Under the pieces are notes generated by a model. The model did not search any database. It had not been told where the DNA came from and saw only the letters and a list, made by a program, of their open reading frames with translations. A stretch of DNA of 64,000 bases from Brasenia schreberi (lineage: Eukaryota; Streptophyta; Magnoliopsida; Nymphaeales; Cabombaceae): positions 7,143,501 through 7,207,500 of the forward strand of contig JAYKKT010000080.1 of NCBI GenBank assembly GCA_036023115.1. Reading direction: 5' to 3'. The position numbers were made by a program, and so were the translations under genes. This document shows, in pieces, positions 45,946 through 56,121 of this stretch. How positions within the stretch are numbered: the first letter of the stretch is position 1; the number at the start of each line of letters is the position of its first letter.

Positions 45946-47310
45946 CTACTACACCAATAGATCTGCTTGACATGAATCCAAATTGGTTCTCACATTTGAT
46001 AATTCTTTCTCATAATTTTACAATATAACTCATTGACTTAATACCCTGATAATTCACACAATTTTAAATGTGTCCCTTCTTCTTATATATGGGTAAAAGT
46101 GTACTTACTCTCCATTCCTCATGCATCTTTTGGTTTCTTCATATTTTATTAAATAGTTTTGTGAATCAAATGATTCCTGTATCTCTTAGGATTTTTCAAA
46201 CTTTTATAGAAATATTGTATGGTCGTACAAATCTATCACCCTTTATATGTTTAAAAGCCTCTTTGACTTCATTATTTTGAATACATCAGTAGAAATTGTG
46301 GTTTGGCTAAATCTCCTAAGCTAATAATACTAACATCTTTATTTTCATTAAAAAGCTTATAAAAATCATTTTTCATCTATTTTTTATATCATCATTTGCC
46401 ACTAGAATTTTCTAATCATTGTCTTTGACATATCTAATAAGATTAAGATCCTTAGTTTTCTTATCTCTAGTCCTAAATATCATAAAATATCTCTTTCACC
46501 TTCTTTTGAGTTGAGTTTTTTATATAAATACTCCTAAATTTTAGCTTTTGCTTCACTGACAATCCTTTTTTGTTTATTTTTTGTTTTTATAAACCTCTAA
46601 AGTTTCACTAGTCTTCTTAGCATAATATAATTTATAACATGCCCTTTTTGCTTTGATTTTATTGTGCACTACTTCACTCCACCACTAAGATTCTTTTTAT
46701 GTCGGTAAACCTCTCTTAAATTCACTTAACACATCTTTCATTACTTTACTAATATAAATCATATTATTCCACATATCACAAGGTGTACCAATATAATTAC
46801 AAGTATCTCCTTGAAGGACTTTTTGTTTAAATATACTTTTTTCTCACTTTTGAGGATTCACTATTCACTCTTTTCTTCTTTATCTACTTTTTCACCTCTA
46901 AATCCATAGCTAAAAGTCGATGTTGTATGGTTAAACTTTCTTCTGGAATTACCTTGCAATCTTTACAACATGATCTATCTTTTTTTTACAAACAAAATAA
47001 TCAATTTGTGTTTGTGATAAGTTACTATTATAAATGATTAAATGTTCATCTCATTTTTTTAAGATTATATTGACTATAAAGAGATCAAATGCTATAGCAA
47101 GATTTAAAATCTCCCTACTATCCTCATATATCCCCAAAACCAAAGCTTTCATGAATACATTTGATATCATAATACCTCTTTAATGACATCCATTTAAGTC
47201 TTATCCTAACCAAATCATCTCCCTTTGTGCAATTCTTTGAATCACCTTATCTAACTCCTCCAAAAAGTCATCTTTATACTATCTTCTAGTCCTACTTTGA
47301 GTGTGTAAAC
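45946..47310 (-). mobile_element. RTE-type LINE, copy 2, lacking its 3' half
   Basis: Corresponds to about 44475-45860 of copy 1 (from the ATCTGCTTGACATGAATCC region through TTTGTACGAC..., the linker, and the endonuclease segment ending CTTCTAGTCCTACTTTG). It has no (AAC)n tail of its own and abuts copy 1 directly in the same orientation. A partial tandem duplication rather than an independent insertion is likely. Fully decayed. Confidence 0.75.
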
Positions 47311-48753
47311 ATTCAAAAATTTTCTCAAAAGATTTGTTTTTTTAGAAATTTTGTCTTTTCAAGAAAAATTATAGTTTTGGTTCTTTTAAGAGTTTTCAAA
47401 TAAAGAAACCTTAAACAAACTTATTTTGCACCAAAATTTTATAACAACCTTAAAATAAGGTACATTGCATCCCTCTAAAAAAATCTAATTTTGACAAAAG
47501 CTCAAAAAAGTGACTATTTTACCCTCAAGGCCACATTGATAGGATTTTACTCTTTCAAATGATTGCCTTCAAAGAAAGAATGATTTCAAACATGTTTTTC
47601 AATGAAACAAATGAAAATAAGATATTGGGGATCAAACCTAAAAAATGTTTGCAAAATATCAAATTTACAAAATTCCAAAATCTTTGAAATTTAAAGCAAA
47701 ACAAAAACAAAACCATACCTCAAAAACTCGCCCAATCGAGGATAATCTTGCTCTGGGACCCTATACCTAAGGACTAAAGTGGTTTGAGACCCTACATCCA
47801 TCAAAAGGATTAAAGTGATATAGCTTTCCAACAAGACCAAGTTCATAAAGATCAGAGCTCTATGTACCGAGATATACATGTTTCTTTAAACCTCTTTATT
47901 TTTATAATAGATCAGTTCCAAGTGCTTGAGCAAGGGCACATTCTTGATTTTCTTGATTTAATTCTACATAATCATAGAACACAAAAATAGAATAAAAATA
48001 ATTTCAAAATCTGTACATTCGTATTTACTTACTATAAAATTTTCATGAATTTTGGAGATTCCAAAATTGTTCAGAAAATTCTGAAAACAAGTTCTGAAAG
48101 CAAAATCAGTTTCTGTTTTTCAAGACTTTGAAAATTTTTCTTTCATAGGAAGTGCACGTTTTTTGTTGATTCAAGTTTATTCAAAAGTGAATTTTGAAAC
48201 ACACGTCTTGTTCAAATCAATCCTCAAAGCGTGTAGGCTGACCATTGAGCGTCGGTTCAAGAAAGCCTAAGATGAAAAGATCTCGCTTCCCTATAATCAC
48301 TACACGGAGTCAGAAAAATCAATCTTTGCTAGTTTAAGAACACTAACTGGCACGCTTGCACAAACGATGTAGATTAAAAACTTATTTTAAGTCTCTACAT
48401 AGACTTTAAAATAAAATTTCCACATCTATACTTTTCTTTGTATCAATATAACATTTTATATTTTTCACTTTGAAAGATCCTCTTCGATTATATTGTTCTT
48501 TGATTCTACATTGCTAAATAGAGCCCTCTTGTATCTTTTTTTATACCTTTCTTTAGATGGAAAAAGCAGGCAATTATCACAATTGTTATTTTTAAAATTA
48601 AATTATTGAGAAGGTAGTAAATGGTATAGCCTAACATAGTATGGTGCTGCCTACATGATTGAGTTTAACAAATGTGATAGGATAATGGTTTTTGTCTTTA
48701 GAATCTCCATTTTTATGCATAGTGTGGGTTCGTATCATAAGATGATGACCAAG

Positions 48754-48799
<46 letters not shown>

Positions 48800-49860
48800 G
48801 AGAGAGGTCTTAGGTCATGGTCAATTGATTATCATGTTCAATCTCTATTTCACATAATTTTGTCGCTTCAACTATGAGTAGTCATCCTCCACCACCTTCC
48901 ATGACCCCCCACTAGCCAAAACCTCTCTCTACCTACCAAAAATTTCATCACCACCACCTAATAAATCAAAATCACCTATATATAAGTATTTAGGTATTTT
49001 TAGTGGTGGTGCTGGCTATGGTTTTGAATGATGGAGGGTAGTTTTAGTTAATGGATGAATAGTAAAAGGTGATGAAGGTGATTACATGTACACAAATTGT
49101 CAATCCGAAAGAACTTTGACTTGCAACATGAACCTCTTAAAAGGAAACAAGGGAAAATTATGAAGTAATGCTCAAAAGGAGAATACCTTCGAATGCACAT
49201 TGTGTACCAAAGGTCTTCCTATTTCATTGAGCGAGGTTCGATCTTCTGTGTAACCAAAATTGTTTGCTTTGAAAAATATGAATTTCTTAAATAATGTACT
49301 TGGTGAGATTTGTAAATAAAAATTTTTGTCTATGGATCGACTTAAAATTTTATTTGCAAAAACTATACGCGAGCGTATCAACAAGTTTACTCAAACTTGC
49401 AAAGTGATTTTCTCACTTTTAGGCGATTGCAGATAAGTCTATTCTTATAATCATAGACCCTTTTGAACCGACACTCAAAGGTTGTCCTAGACGCTTAGGA
49501 GTAGCAATTCATGAACTTAAAAAGGCAAAATCGTCATTTTTATAAAATTTTGTCCAAATTTGAATTTTTCTAAAAGGGATGCAATATTCCATCATTTTGA
49601 GGCTACTACAAATTTTTGATACCAAAACAAGCTCATTTGATGTATTTTTATTTAAAAACCCAAATCTATAAAAAATAACCAATTTTCTAAAAGGTAAAAA
49701 AAAATATTTAAAAATTTTTAGGTGTTTAGAGATATATGTTTTATGAAATGATGAATGTGTTAAGTCTCCATGAAAGGTATTTAGGGAATGCATTCTACAA
49801 TCCCCTAATTTGGTGAAGATGACATGAGCATTCATACACTATGGCCGACCCCTATTGTGG
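47310..49860. repeat. Large interrupted inverted repeat
   Basis: The left arm contains TTGCATCCCTCTAAAAAAATC, TTTTGACAAAAG and, after about 690 bp of extra sequence, TTGAGCGTCGGTTCAAG (48245). The right arm, read on the minus strand, contains ATTGCATCCCTTTTAGAAAAA (about 49590), TTTGGACAAAA and TTGAGTGTCGGTTCAAAAG (about 49480). Order is conserved, identity perhaps 65-75%. Probably two oppositely oriented copies of one TE piece (an LTR?). Confidence 0.5.
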
Positions 49861-51434
49861 CATGTGATGAATGATTTTCAATGTGATGCATGAAGGACTC
49901 TTACATGCACGATCTTAATTCTTAGCATTGCATGATATGATCCTAGCCTTTGATGTATTTTGGGTTAGGTTCACTTCTAGAAAATCCCCTCCTACAGAAT
50001 TTGAAGGTTTTTCTAAGTCAAGGATTCTATGAAATTCGGGAAGCTCGTAGTCTTGATCTTTCTCATGGATGAGGAGATCTTCCTCCTTGCTTTGATTACT
50101 CTAAAGTACCTTAATTTCTAGGGAAGTGTCGTGCAAGAGAGTAGGGTTGTGCATAATGGGCTTAGCCGATTTTGGTTTTGATATATACATGAATTTTGAA
50201 GAACTCGAAATTGTGATTTGTATATGGCTAATATTTTTGGTATTTTCAAAATTTTCAATTTTTTTGTATTTTTCAAAACACAAACTAGAAGGATGAATAT
50301 ACAATACTTTCTTTTTGAAATTTTCAGATTTTTCAATTTCTTTGGCTTTTTTCAAATAAAAACTAGGATAATGAACACAAACAATTTTCTTTTTGGAATT
50401 TTCAGGTTTTTCAAATGTTTTTGGCTTTTGAAAGTTTTCTAAATTTTTTTGGTTTTTCCAAATATATATATTTTTTGGATTTTTTTTAAAGAGTGATCTT
50501 CCATCAAACCTACAAATAAAATACCATAAATTAGACTCTAAACAAGAGGTCTATGCCATAGGTTTCGGTGTCAGTGGATTCTAGGGCACCCTTGACCTAA
50601 GTAGTCTTAGGTGGTGGCTCACGGGTATGGATGGGGTGTATCCCAATCCATGTCAATTTAGGTTAGGTAGAGGCAGGATGGGCTCTAACCTACCTTGGTT
50701 CTTGGCTCCTAGACCTTTATATAGTGTATATATCATGTTCAACATCATATTCCAAGGTTTTTTGAGTTTTGAAATTTTTTTATAAAGTGGATAGCCTTGG
50801 AATCGAGTGTCATCAATATCATGGTTATATACTCAATTTATTTTAAGTTTGTCCAAGAAATGTAGGTTTGTGATGGTGGAAGAATTGGACTTCTCTAGGG
50901 GATACACGACCCTTGGTTTGGATGGCTTGGGCTTTGACTTGGGTTCTTCTAGGAAATTGACCACCTTGGTCGGGTGTGGCTCGGTTTCTCCAAGTAGGTG
51001 GATGATAGGAGGATGAATCCTAGGTGCAACTAAGTGTGCCCCTAAGGGTGGATGGTTTATATGGGTGCTAAGGGAGACCATGTTTGATCCCTTGCATAAA
51101 TGAGAAAAAAGGATTCCAAGGGAAAGCCTGGTCGGTCCCTTGGTTGGTTTCCCTTGATTGGTTTATGAAGGTTTAGGAAAATCATGACCATACGCTTGGT
51201 CAAGCTGGGGATAGGTCGATCCCTGCACCACATGCACACCCAGGACATATCTCACCACCTTAACTTGAAGTTTCTTTCAATGCAACTCCCTACGCAGGAG
51301 AGCCCCTTGAAGGATGGTTTCCACAACAATAAAAGATGCAGAATTGGGATGTCGCTTGTAAAAAGCCCCAGGGAATTAATCGGGAATCTGTTCCATATAC
51401 TAAACAAATCATCGCTTCCATATAAGAACTTCAC
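47311..51434. other. 4.1 kb AT-rich gene-poor interval
   Basis: No convincing gene. It holds an inverted pair of related segments (about 47310-47530 plus 48215-48430, against 49860-49300), a (TA)n run at 48761-48790, a 77-bp tandem repeat at 50246-50430, and GT-rich low-complexity sequence at 50560-51180. Short reading frames here match nothing I recognise. The missing last exon of the PP2C gene should lie in this interval, but I could not find it. Confidence 0.55.
50246..50430. repeat. About 77-bp tandem repeat, 2.4 copies
   Basis: Units share ATTTTCA-TTTTTCAA-TT-TTTGG, AAACTAG-A-GATGAA-A and TTTCTTTTTGAAATTTTCAG. They are AT-rich, non-coding and imperfect. Confidence 0.6.
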
Positions 51435-52324
51435 CTTCCAAACACCATCACTAGCGAGTATGATGAATTCTGTATCTTCATCAATTATCTCAACAGTAAC
51501 ATGTGGTTTTGAGCTTAGATGTGATTTAATTTTCCTGTCACCAAAAGCTCGCGCCATTGCCAGTTGACCATTGACGCGGGGGACATCGCCTGCAATCAAT
51601 TTAAATGACAAGTCATTTTCAGCATCACAGAAAGGAGTACACGAGACAGATCCAGAAACAAAAGGCAGAGTAGAAAAATGTGTGTATCTGTGTGTTTAAC
51701 TCGACCATTCAAAGGACTCCCATTATACGATCAATACAAGGATTTCAACATTTCGTAAAACACTTCTTTAAATCATCACAAATATGCTTAATGATGAACC
51801 TTGTACTTTGCTATACCTGGCATATCCGTGATAAAACCTTCTCCTCAATGGTTCTCTTCTCTTTGTCAGGTTCATGATCAACAGAAAGCTGTTTGGCAAC
51901 ACCATCGCTGCAGACAACTGCTCTCGAGTCGCCGACGTTTGCAACTACCAGTTTGTCACCATTGACGAGTATAGCAGTGACTGCTGTAGAACCGCCTCTG
52001 CGCAACTCATCAGTATTCTCCACTATCTCTTCATCGGTTGTCACATATGCTTGCTTTATTGCTTCCTCTATGCGTTCCCAAAATTTGAGCTAAGAGGCCA
52101 AAGACGTCAAAATGTATCAACAGTGTGTATTGTATAATCCAGGTAAAAGAAATAACAGTTAGCCGGAAGATATTCAACACCTGGCATATTACAGTTGACA
52201 TTGACGAATACATAGATTGCGATTTTGATAAGTTCTCGGGATTTCACTTGAAAGATGAGAATTTTAAATAGTATTAATTCCCACGAATTCATATCCCATG
52301 TTGTACGCCACTTCCCCTGAAAGT

Positions 52325-52349
52325 CACTATATATGTATATATATATATG

Positions 52350-52425
<76 letters not shown>

Positions 52426-52472
52426 CATATATAGATATATATATACATATACATACATATATATATATATAT
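52325..52472. repeat. Complex (TA)n/(TATG)n microsatellite in a PP2C intron
   Basis: Alternating runs of TATATA with interspersed TATG/CATA, nearly palindromic overall, inside the intron between the second and third PP2C exons. All reading frames across it are artefacts. Confidence 0.9.
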
Positions 52473-52799
52473 TCTGTCATGATAAAAGCATGACATTTTT
52501 ATAAGAGATTAGAAGGGCTACCTTCGACGAGATACTGACGCTCGATTTCTGAAACGAGCACAAAAATGTGGTATAAACATGGCAACCGTACCTCATTGAG
52601 GATGTCGTCAAATAAGTTTCTTGCAAGTAGTGTGGCACATCACGGCGTGAGTGACCATCATATATTGCAAACAGACCCACTTTGGAACCGTTGACATGCC
52701 TGAATTCCGCCACAACGTAATCCTCCATCGGATGCTTCCTTTTCCCTTTCATCAAATGAAAGCCGTAGGTCAACTTCCTGCCTGATTGCGACCTTTCCT

Positions 52800-53042
52800 C
52801 TTCATCCTCTTCATCCTCTTTCCTTTTATTCACATCTGATTCCTGCTGCTCCTCTTCATCATCTTCCCCATTATTTACTCCTGATTCCTGCTTCTCCTCT
52901 TCATCCTCTTCCCCTTTATTTTCTCCTGAGTCCTGCCTCTCCTCTTCATCCTATTTCCCTTTATTTACTCCTGATTCCTGCCTCTCCTCTTCATCCTCTT
53001 CCCCTTTATTTACTCCTGGTTCCCTGCCGCTCCTCTTCATCC
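52800..53042 (-). repeat. 45-bp coding minisatellite (five copies) in PP2C exon 2
   Basis: Consecutive 45-bp units encode the same 15-residue acidic motif in frame. The third unit (in coding order) contains the TAG stop where GAG is expected. Array length polymorphism would leave the frame intact. Confidence 0.8.
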
Positions 53043-53224
53043 TCTTCAAGTCCAACCACATCCCGTAGTTTGAGAAAATTGAAGGTCACCAAGTTACACA
53101 ACCACTTGATGTACAATAACAATGGAAATCGTACCTTCATCTTGTTTGCAGCAGAATTAATAACTAGACAGAAAAAGAAGGCACTTCCCCCTAAAATGGC
53201 TCTCAAGAAGCAAACGGAATTCAT

Positions 53225-53734
53225 GTAATCAATTGAAGAGAGAGCAGCTGCTTAATTCATCATAGACGTCGTGTTGTTGGCGGAGTGCTTGGTTCCTGAC
53301 TCATTCGCAGGTGTCATCTTCCCTGGAAAACCGGATTTGAGTCCCAGCGGCCCCAGCACCGCGGTTTCGTGTCGGCGGCCGTATGGCGACTTGTGTAATC
53401 ATTTGAAGAAACAAGTCACATCTGCTGGGAGCAACCAGACAGAGGAAGTTAGTGACCTGATATTACTGGTTTTTATTGTGAGAACGTGGAAGTACCTATT
53501 TGTCTCCAAACATCCTTACAAAATCTCAACGATAAGATCAATGGTTTAATTATAATTTTAAAAAAATGTAATTAACTCATTTAAACTGTTTTAAGTAACT
53601 TCAGTCATATTAAGCGTTGATATATATACGAATTCCATGAATGTTATTGAGAAATTGTGTTGATCTTCTTGATACTAAGAATGAACTTTGGTAACCAAGA
53701 AGTCTTCGGCCGTTGAGACGGTCCCTGTCTGCTA
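53225..53734. promoter_or_regulatory. Region upstream of PP2C
   Basis: Probable 5' flank of the PP2C gene: a GC-richer patch at 53330-53400, otherwise AT-rich. No gene or defined promoter element is supported. Confidence 0.3.
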
Positions 53735-54400
53735 TGTCACACAGACACTTCTAAGGGGTGGAGTGTCGACCTTCACACTGGTGCGACACTGATACCGTGT
53801 CGGTGCGGCATGATAAAAAAAAAATTATAACTCACAGATAATGAAGATTAATTTGTGTATTATGCTGAAATTAGTAGTTGTTTACCATTTATATGTTTTG
53901 CCTTAATATAAAGTTGTGTACTTGCTATTATAGCTATATACAATATTAGCTTGAATGATTTTGGGTGTGGACAATTGGTTTCCTATTACTCAATCTGATT
54001 GGATTGTTGACTCCATACTGTATGCCTTTGCAGAGAATAATCTCTGTCACCAAACGCATTTAAAGACTATGAACGTTGCTAGATCAATAGAACAGAAGAG
54101 TATGACATCACTAGTGGATCCTAACACAAATACTAGTATATGCTATATCCTACAAAAGATCTCGAAACTCTTTGAATCCATAACTATATTTTGCAGCTTG
54201 TAAAATCATTCTAAGTTTCATATTATTATGAGAGAACTTGCTAATTGATACCTACGTGCACCCAAAATTAGCAAATATGTGTTGTATTATGATTGATTTA
54301 TGTAGCTTGAATATATAATATAATATAATATACCCTAATTGTGTTGCCACACCAAAAATTTTTGAAATTTGCCGTATCCCGCACTCGCACCCGTGCGACA
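53735..54400. mobile_element. Candidate non-autonomous DNA transposon (inverted GC-rich ends)
   Basis: The left end GCTATGTCACACAGACAC (from 53738) is matched by the right end, read on the minus strand as GCTATGTCGCACGGGTGCG (from 54403 leftward). Both are GC-rich islands with further related motifs (GTGCGACAC, GTGTCGGTGCGGCATG) around 660 bp of AT-rich non-coding DNA. No clean target duplication was found, so superfamily is open. Confidence 0.42.
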
Positions 54401-54403
54401 TAG

Positions 54404-56121
54404 CCTGTATGTGTCTAGCATAGCTTGATGCTAGCGCCAACTTGAGTTTTATGATCATTAACTGGCATCTTTTTTAAAATATCAGAGCGTGACCTTGATG
54501 CTTGACGCCGACTTCTCTTTATTATTAGTGAAAAAATAATAGTAAGACGTCTGTTGTTAGGTTAGAAGTATATTGATGGTTCATCAGGAGTAAATGCAAA
54601 TGAGTGAAAATAGAAAGATGGAAGTAGGGAAACACTATCTTCACTATCTCAAGAGCATCGATGAATGATGTATATTCGTCCTATGTGAACTAGTTCTGCT
54701 AGTCTTAATGAGTGATAAGTTTCATACATTGCCAGCTAATTATGCCTTTTCTTGAAGGGATACTTCACGTGCACTGTAATATGTTCTGCCTAGATTTTCC
54801 CTTTTATTCAGCATGTATTTCATGTTTTACACTGACCATTGTTTTTTATATTAAAAGATTTTGCTATCTTAATGAAGCAGTTGCTTTATTTTGGTTCGTG
54901 GAAAAAGGATTGTTGGTTTCGTATTCCAGGTGTTGTCTTTTACTGCTCTTCTTATGTGGGCTGTGTGTATGTGTGTTTTTTTTGTGTGTGTGTGTGGTGG
55001 GGGTGCGGGGGGGGGGGGGGGCGCGAGAGGGGGGCCACGATGTTCTATGTGGAGTGCACTTCCGAACTTGCTTGTCGTATGCTAGAAAAGTTTCATCTAT
55101 ATGCATTGTCTTCCATAAAATCACAATCAGCTTTATTTCACTTCTCAGAACTGCCAGAGCACCGACACCCTGTTGTGGCTATGTTTTGGTTATTAGTTCT
55201 TGATTGAGGTCCTTCAGTTAGGCAAGTTAACTGCATTGATGGTATGGTGTCTTCTTCTTACATTCACTGATTTATGGCATTTGCCCAAGAGATCATCACT
55301 CCTGCTGTATATTGAATTTTGTTTGTCAAATGAGGATTACCATTTTAGCTTTTGGAAAAGATTGAATTGGCAATTTCTGTATGTCAAAGTTTCCTTTTTA
55401 GTTCTTCATGAAGGGTACCATGATTTCCCAATAATTCTATGCACTTCTATCTTCTGATACAACTTGTTCATGCAATGTTTTCCCCAGCAAGTTTACTTTG
55501 CCTTGTCCAATCTCTTTCCCGGTACTCGGTATTTTCTAATGCATCCATCCATAATTTTCACTTGAAGATGTTGGCGCAGTTTTCAGCACTTTGCTCAAGC
55601 ACTATCATTTCTTTTCCAACTTATCATCTTGATACTCAATGAGAAAAAGAAGATCTGGTTCTTGGCTTATAAAGCATTATCTGGAACCTCAGAAAAGTTG
55701 TCCATCCCTTGAGTCCAACCTGACAGTCAAATGTGAAACCTTGGAAGGGAACCAGTTGGAATTTCAAGTTTTCCTTTGTGCATAGTTTAGTTATGAGCTC
55801 CTGCAACGTTAGTAATTTGCTCTGTTATAGCTGTAGTTGCTCAAGTTTCCTTTTCTCATATAAATTGGGAAACTAAGAATTATTACATGCAGGTTCTACG
55901 CCACTTAACATGTAAAACTTGAAATTGAATGCCGTTGCATTACCATTCCTAGTTTCATTGAAGCAAGTCGTTTACCTCTCATAGACTTTTCTATGTTCTC
56001 TCACTTCCCGGTTTCATTTGTTTGTATCCAATGTCATCCCGTGTGGTCTTTAGTAGCCTCACTGTAAGTATTCAGCTATGATTTTGCTGATACTGTTTGT
56101 ACTGAGACGGTCGCTTTTCAG
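54404..56121. other. Gene-poor interval upstream of the phosphatase exons
   Basis: No further exon of the PTPMT1-like gene was recognised here, although its N-terminal exons should lie in or beyond this stretch. It contains a poly-T/(TG)n/poly-G low-complexity patch (54975-55035) with a run of 15 G at 55007-55021. Apparent reading frames are otherwise unconvincing. Confidence 0.5.

Larger units (their letters stand above)
51435..53224 (-). pseudogene. Protein phosphatase 2C gene with acidic N-terminal repeats, probably inactivated
   Basis: Four exons on the minus strand: 53224-53135 (MNSVCFLRAILGGSAFFFCL, a hydrophobic N-terminal segment), 53043-52592, 52089-51817 and 51589-51435, all with GT-AG borders. 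Exon 2 opens with five 15-residue acidic repeats (QESGVNKGEDEEERR type), then GFHLMKGKRKHPMEDYVVAEF and GLFAIYDGHSRRDVPHYLQ. Exon 3 has FWERIEEAIKQAY, GGSTAVTAILVNG, VVANVGDSRAV and SVDHEPDKEK. Exon 4 has GDVPRVNGQLAMARAFGDRK and IILASDGVWK. Metal-ligand motifs MED, DGH and the SDG Asp are kept. Lesions: TAG at 52951-52953, a 1-bp deletion near 52618 and another near 51837. The final exon (with the last metal-binding Asp) was not found downstream. Confidence 0.82.

Noticed and set aside
52289..52504. Tyr/Ile-rich reading frames
   Set aside because: Artefacts of the TA microsatellite in a PP2C intron.
52524..52552. A 27-nt micro-exon in PP2C (between AG and GT)
   Set aside because: Direct joining of 52592 to 52089 already gives the family sequence NE-LKFWERIE.
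53271..53549. 92-residue plus-strand frame in a GC-richer patch
   Set aside because: No homology recognised; more likely 5' flank of PP2C.
54712..55207. Cys/Val-rich reading frames of 120-160 residues
   Set aside because: They run through poly-T, TG and poly-G low-complexity sequence and lack any family motif.
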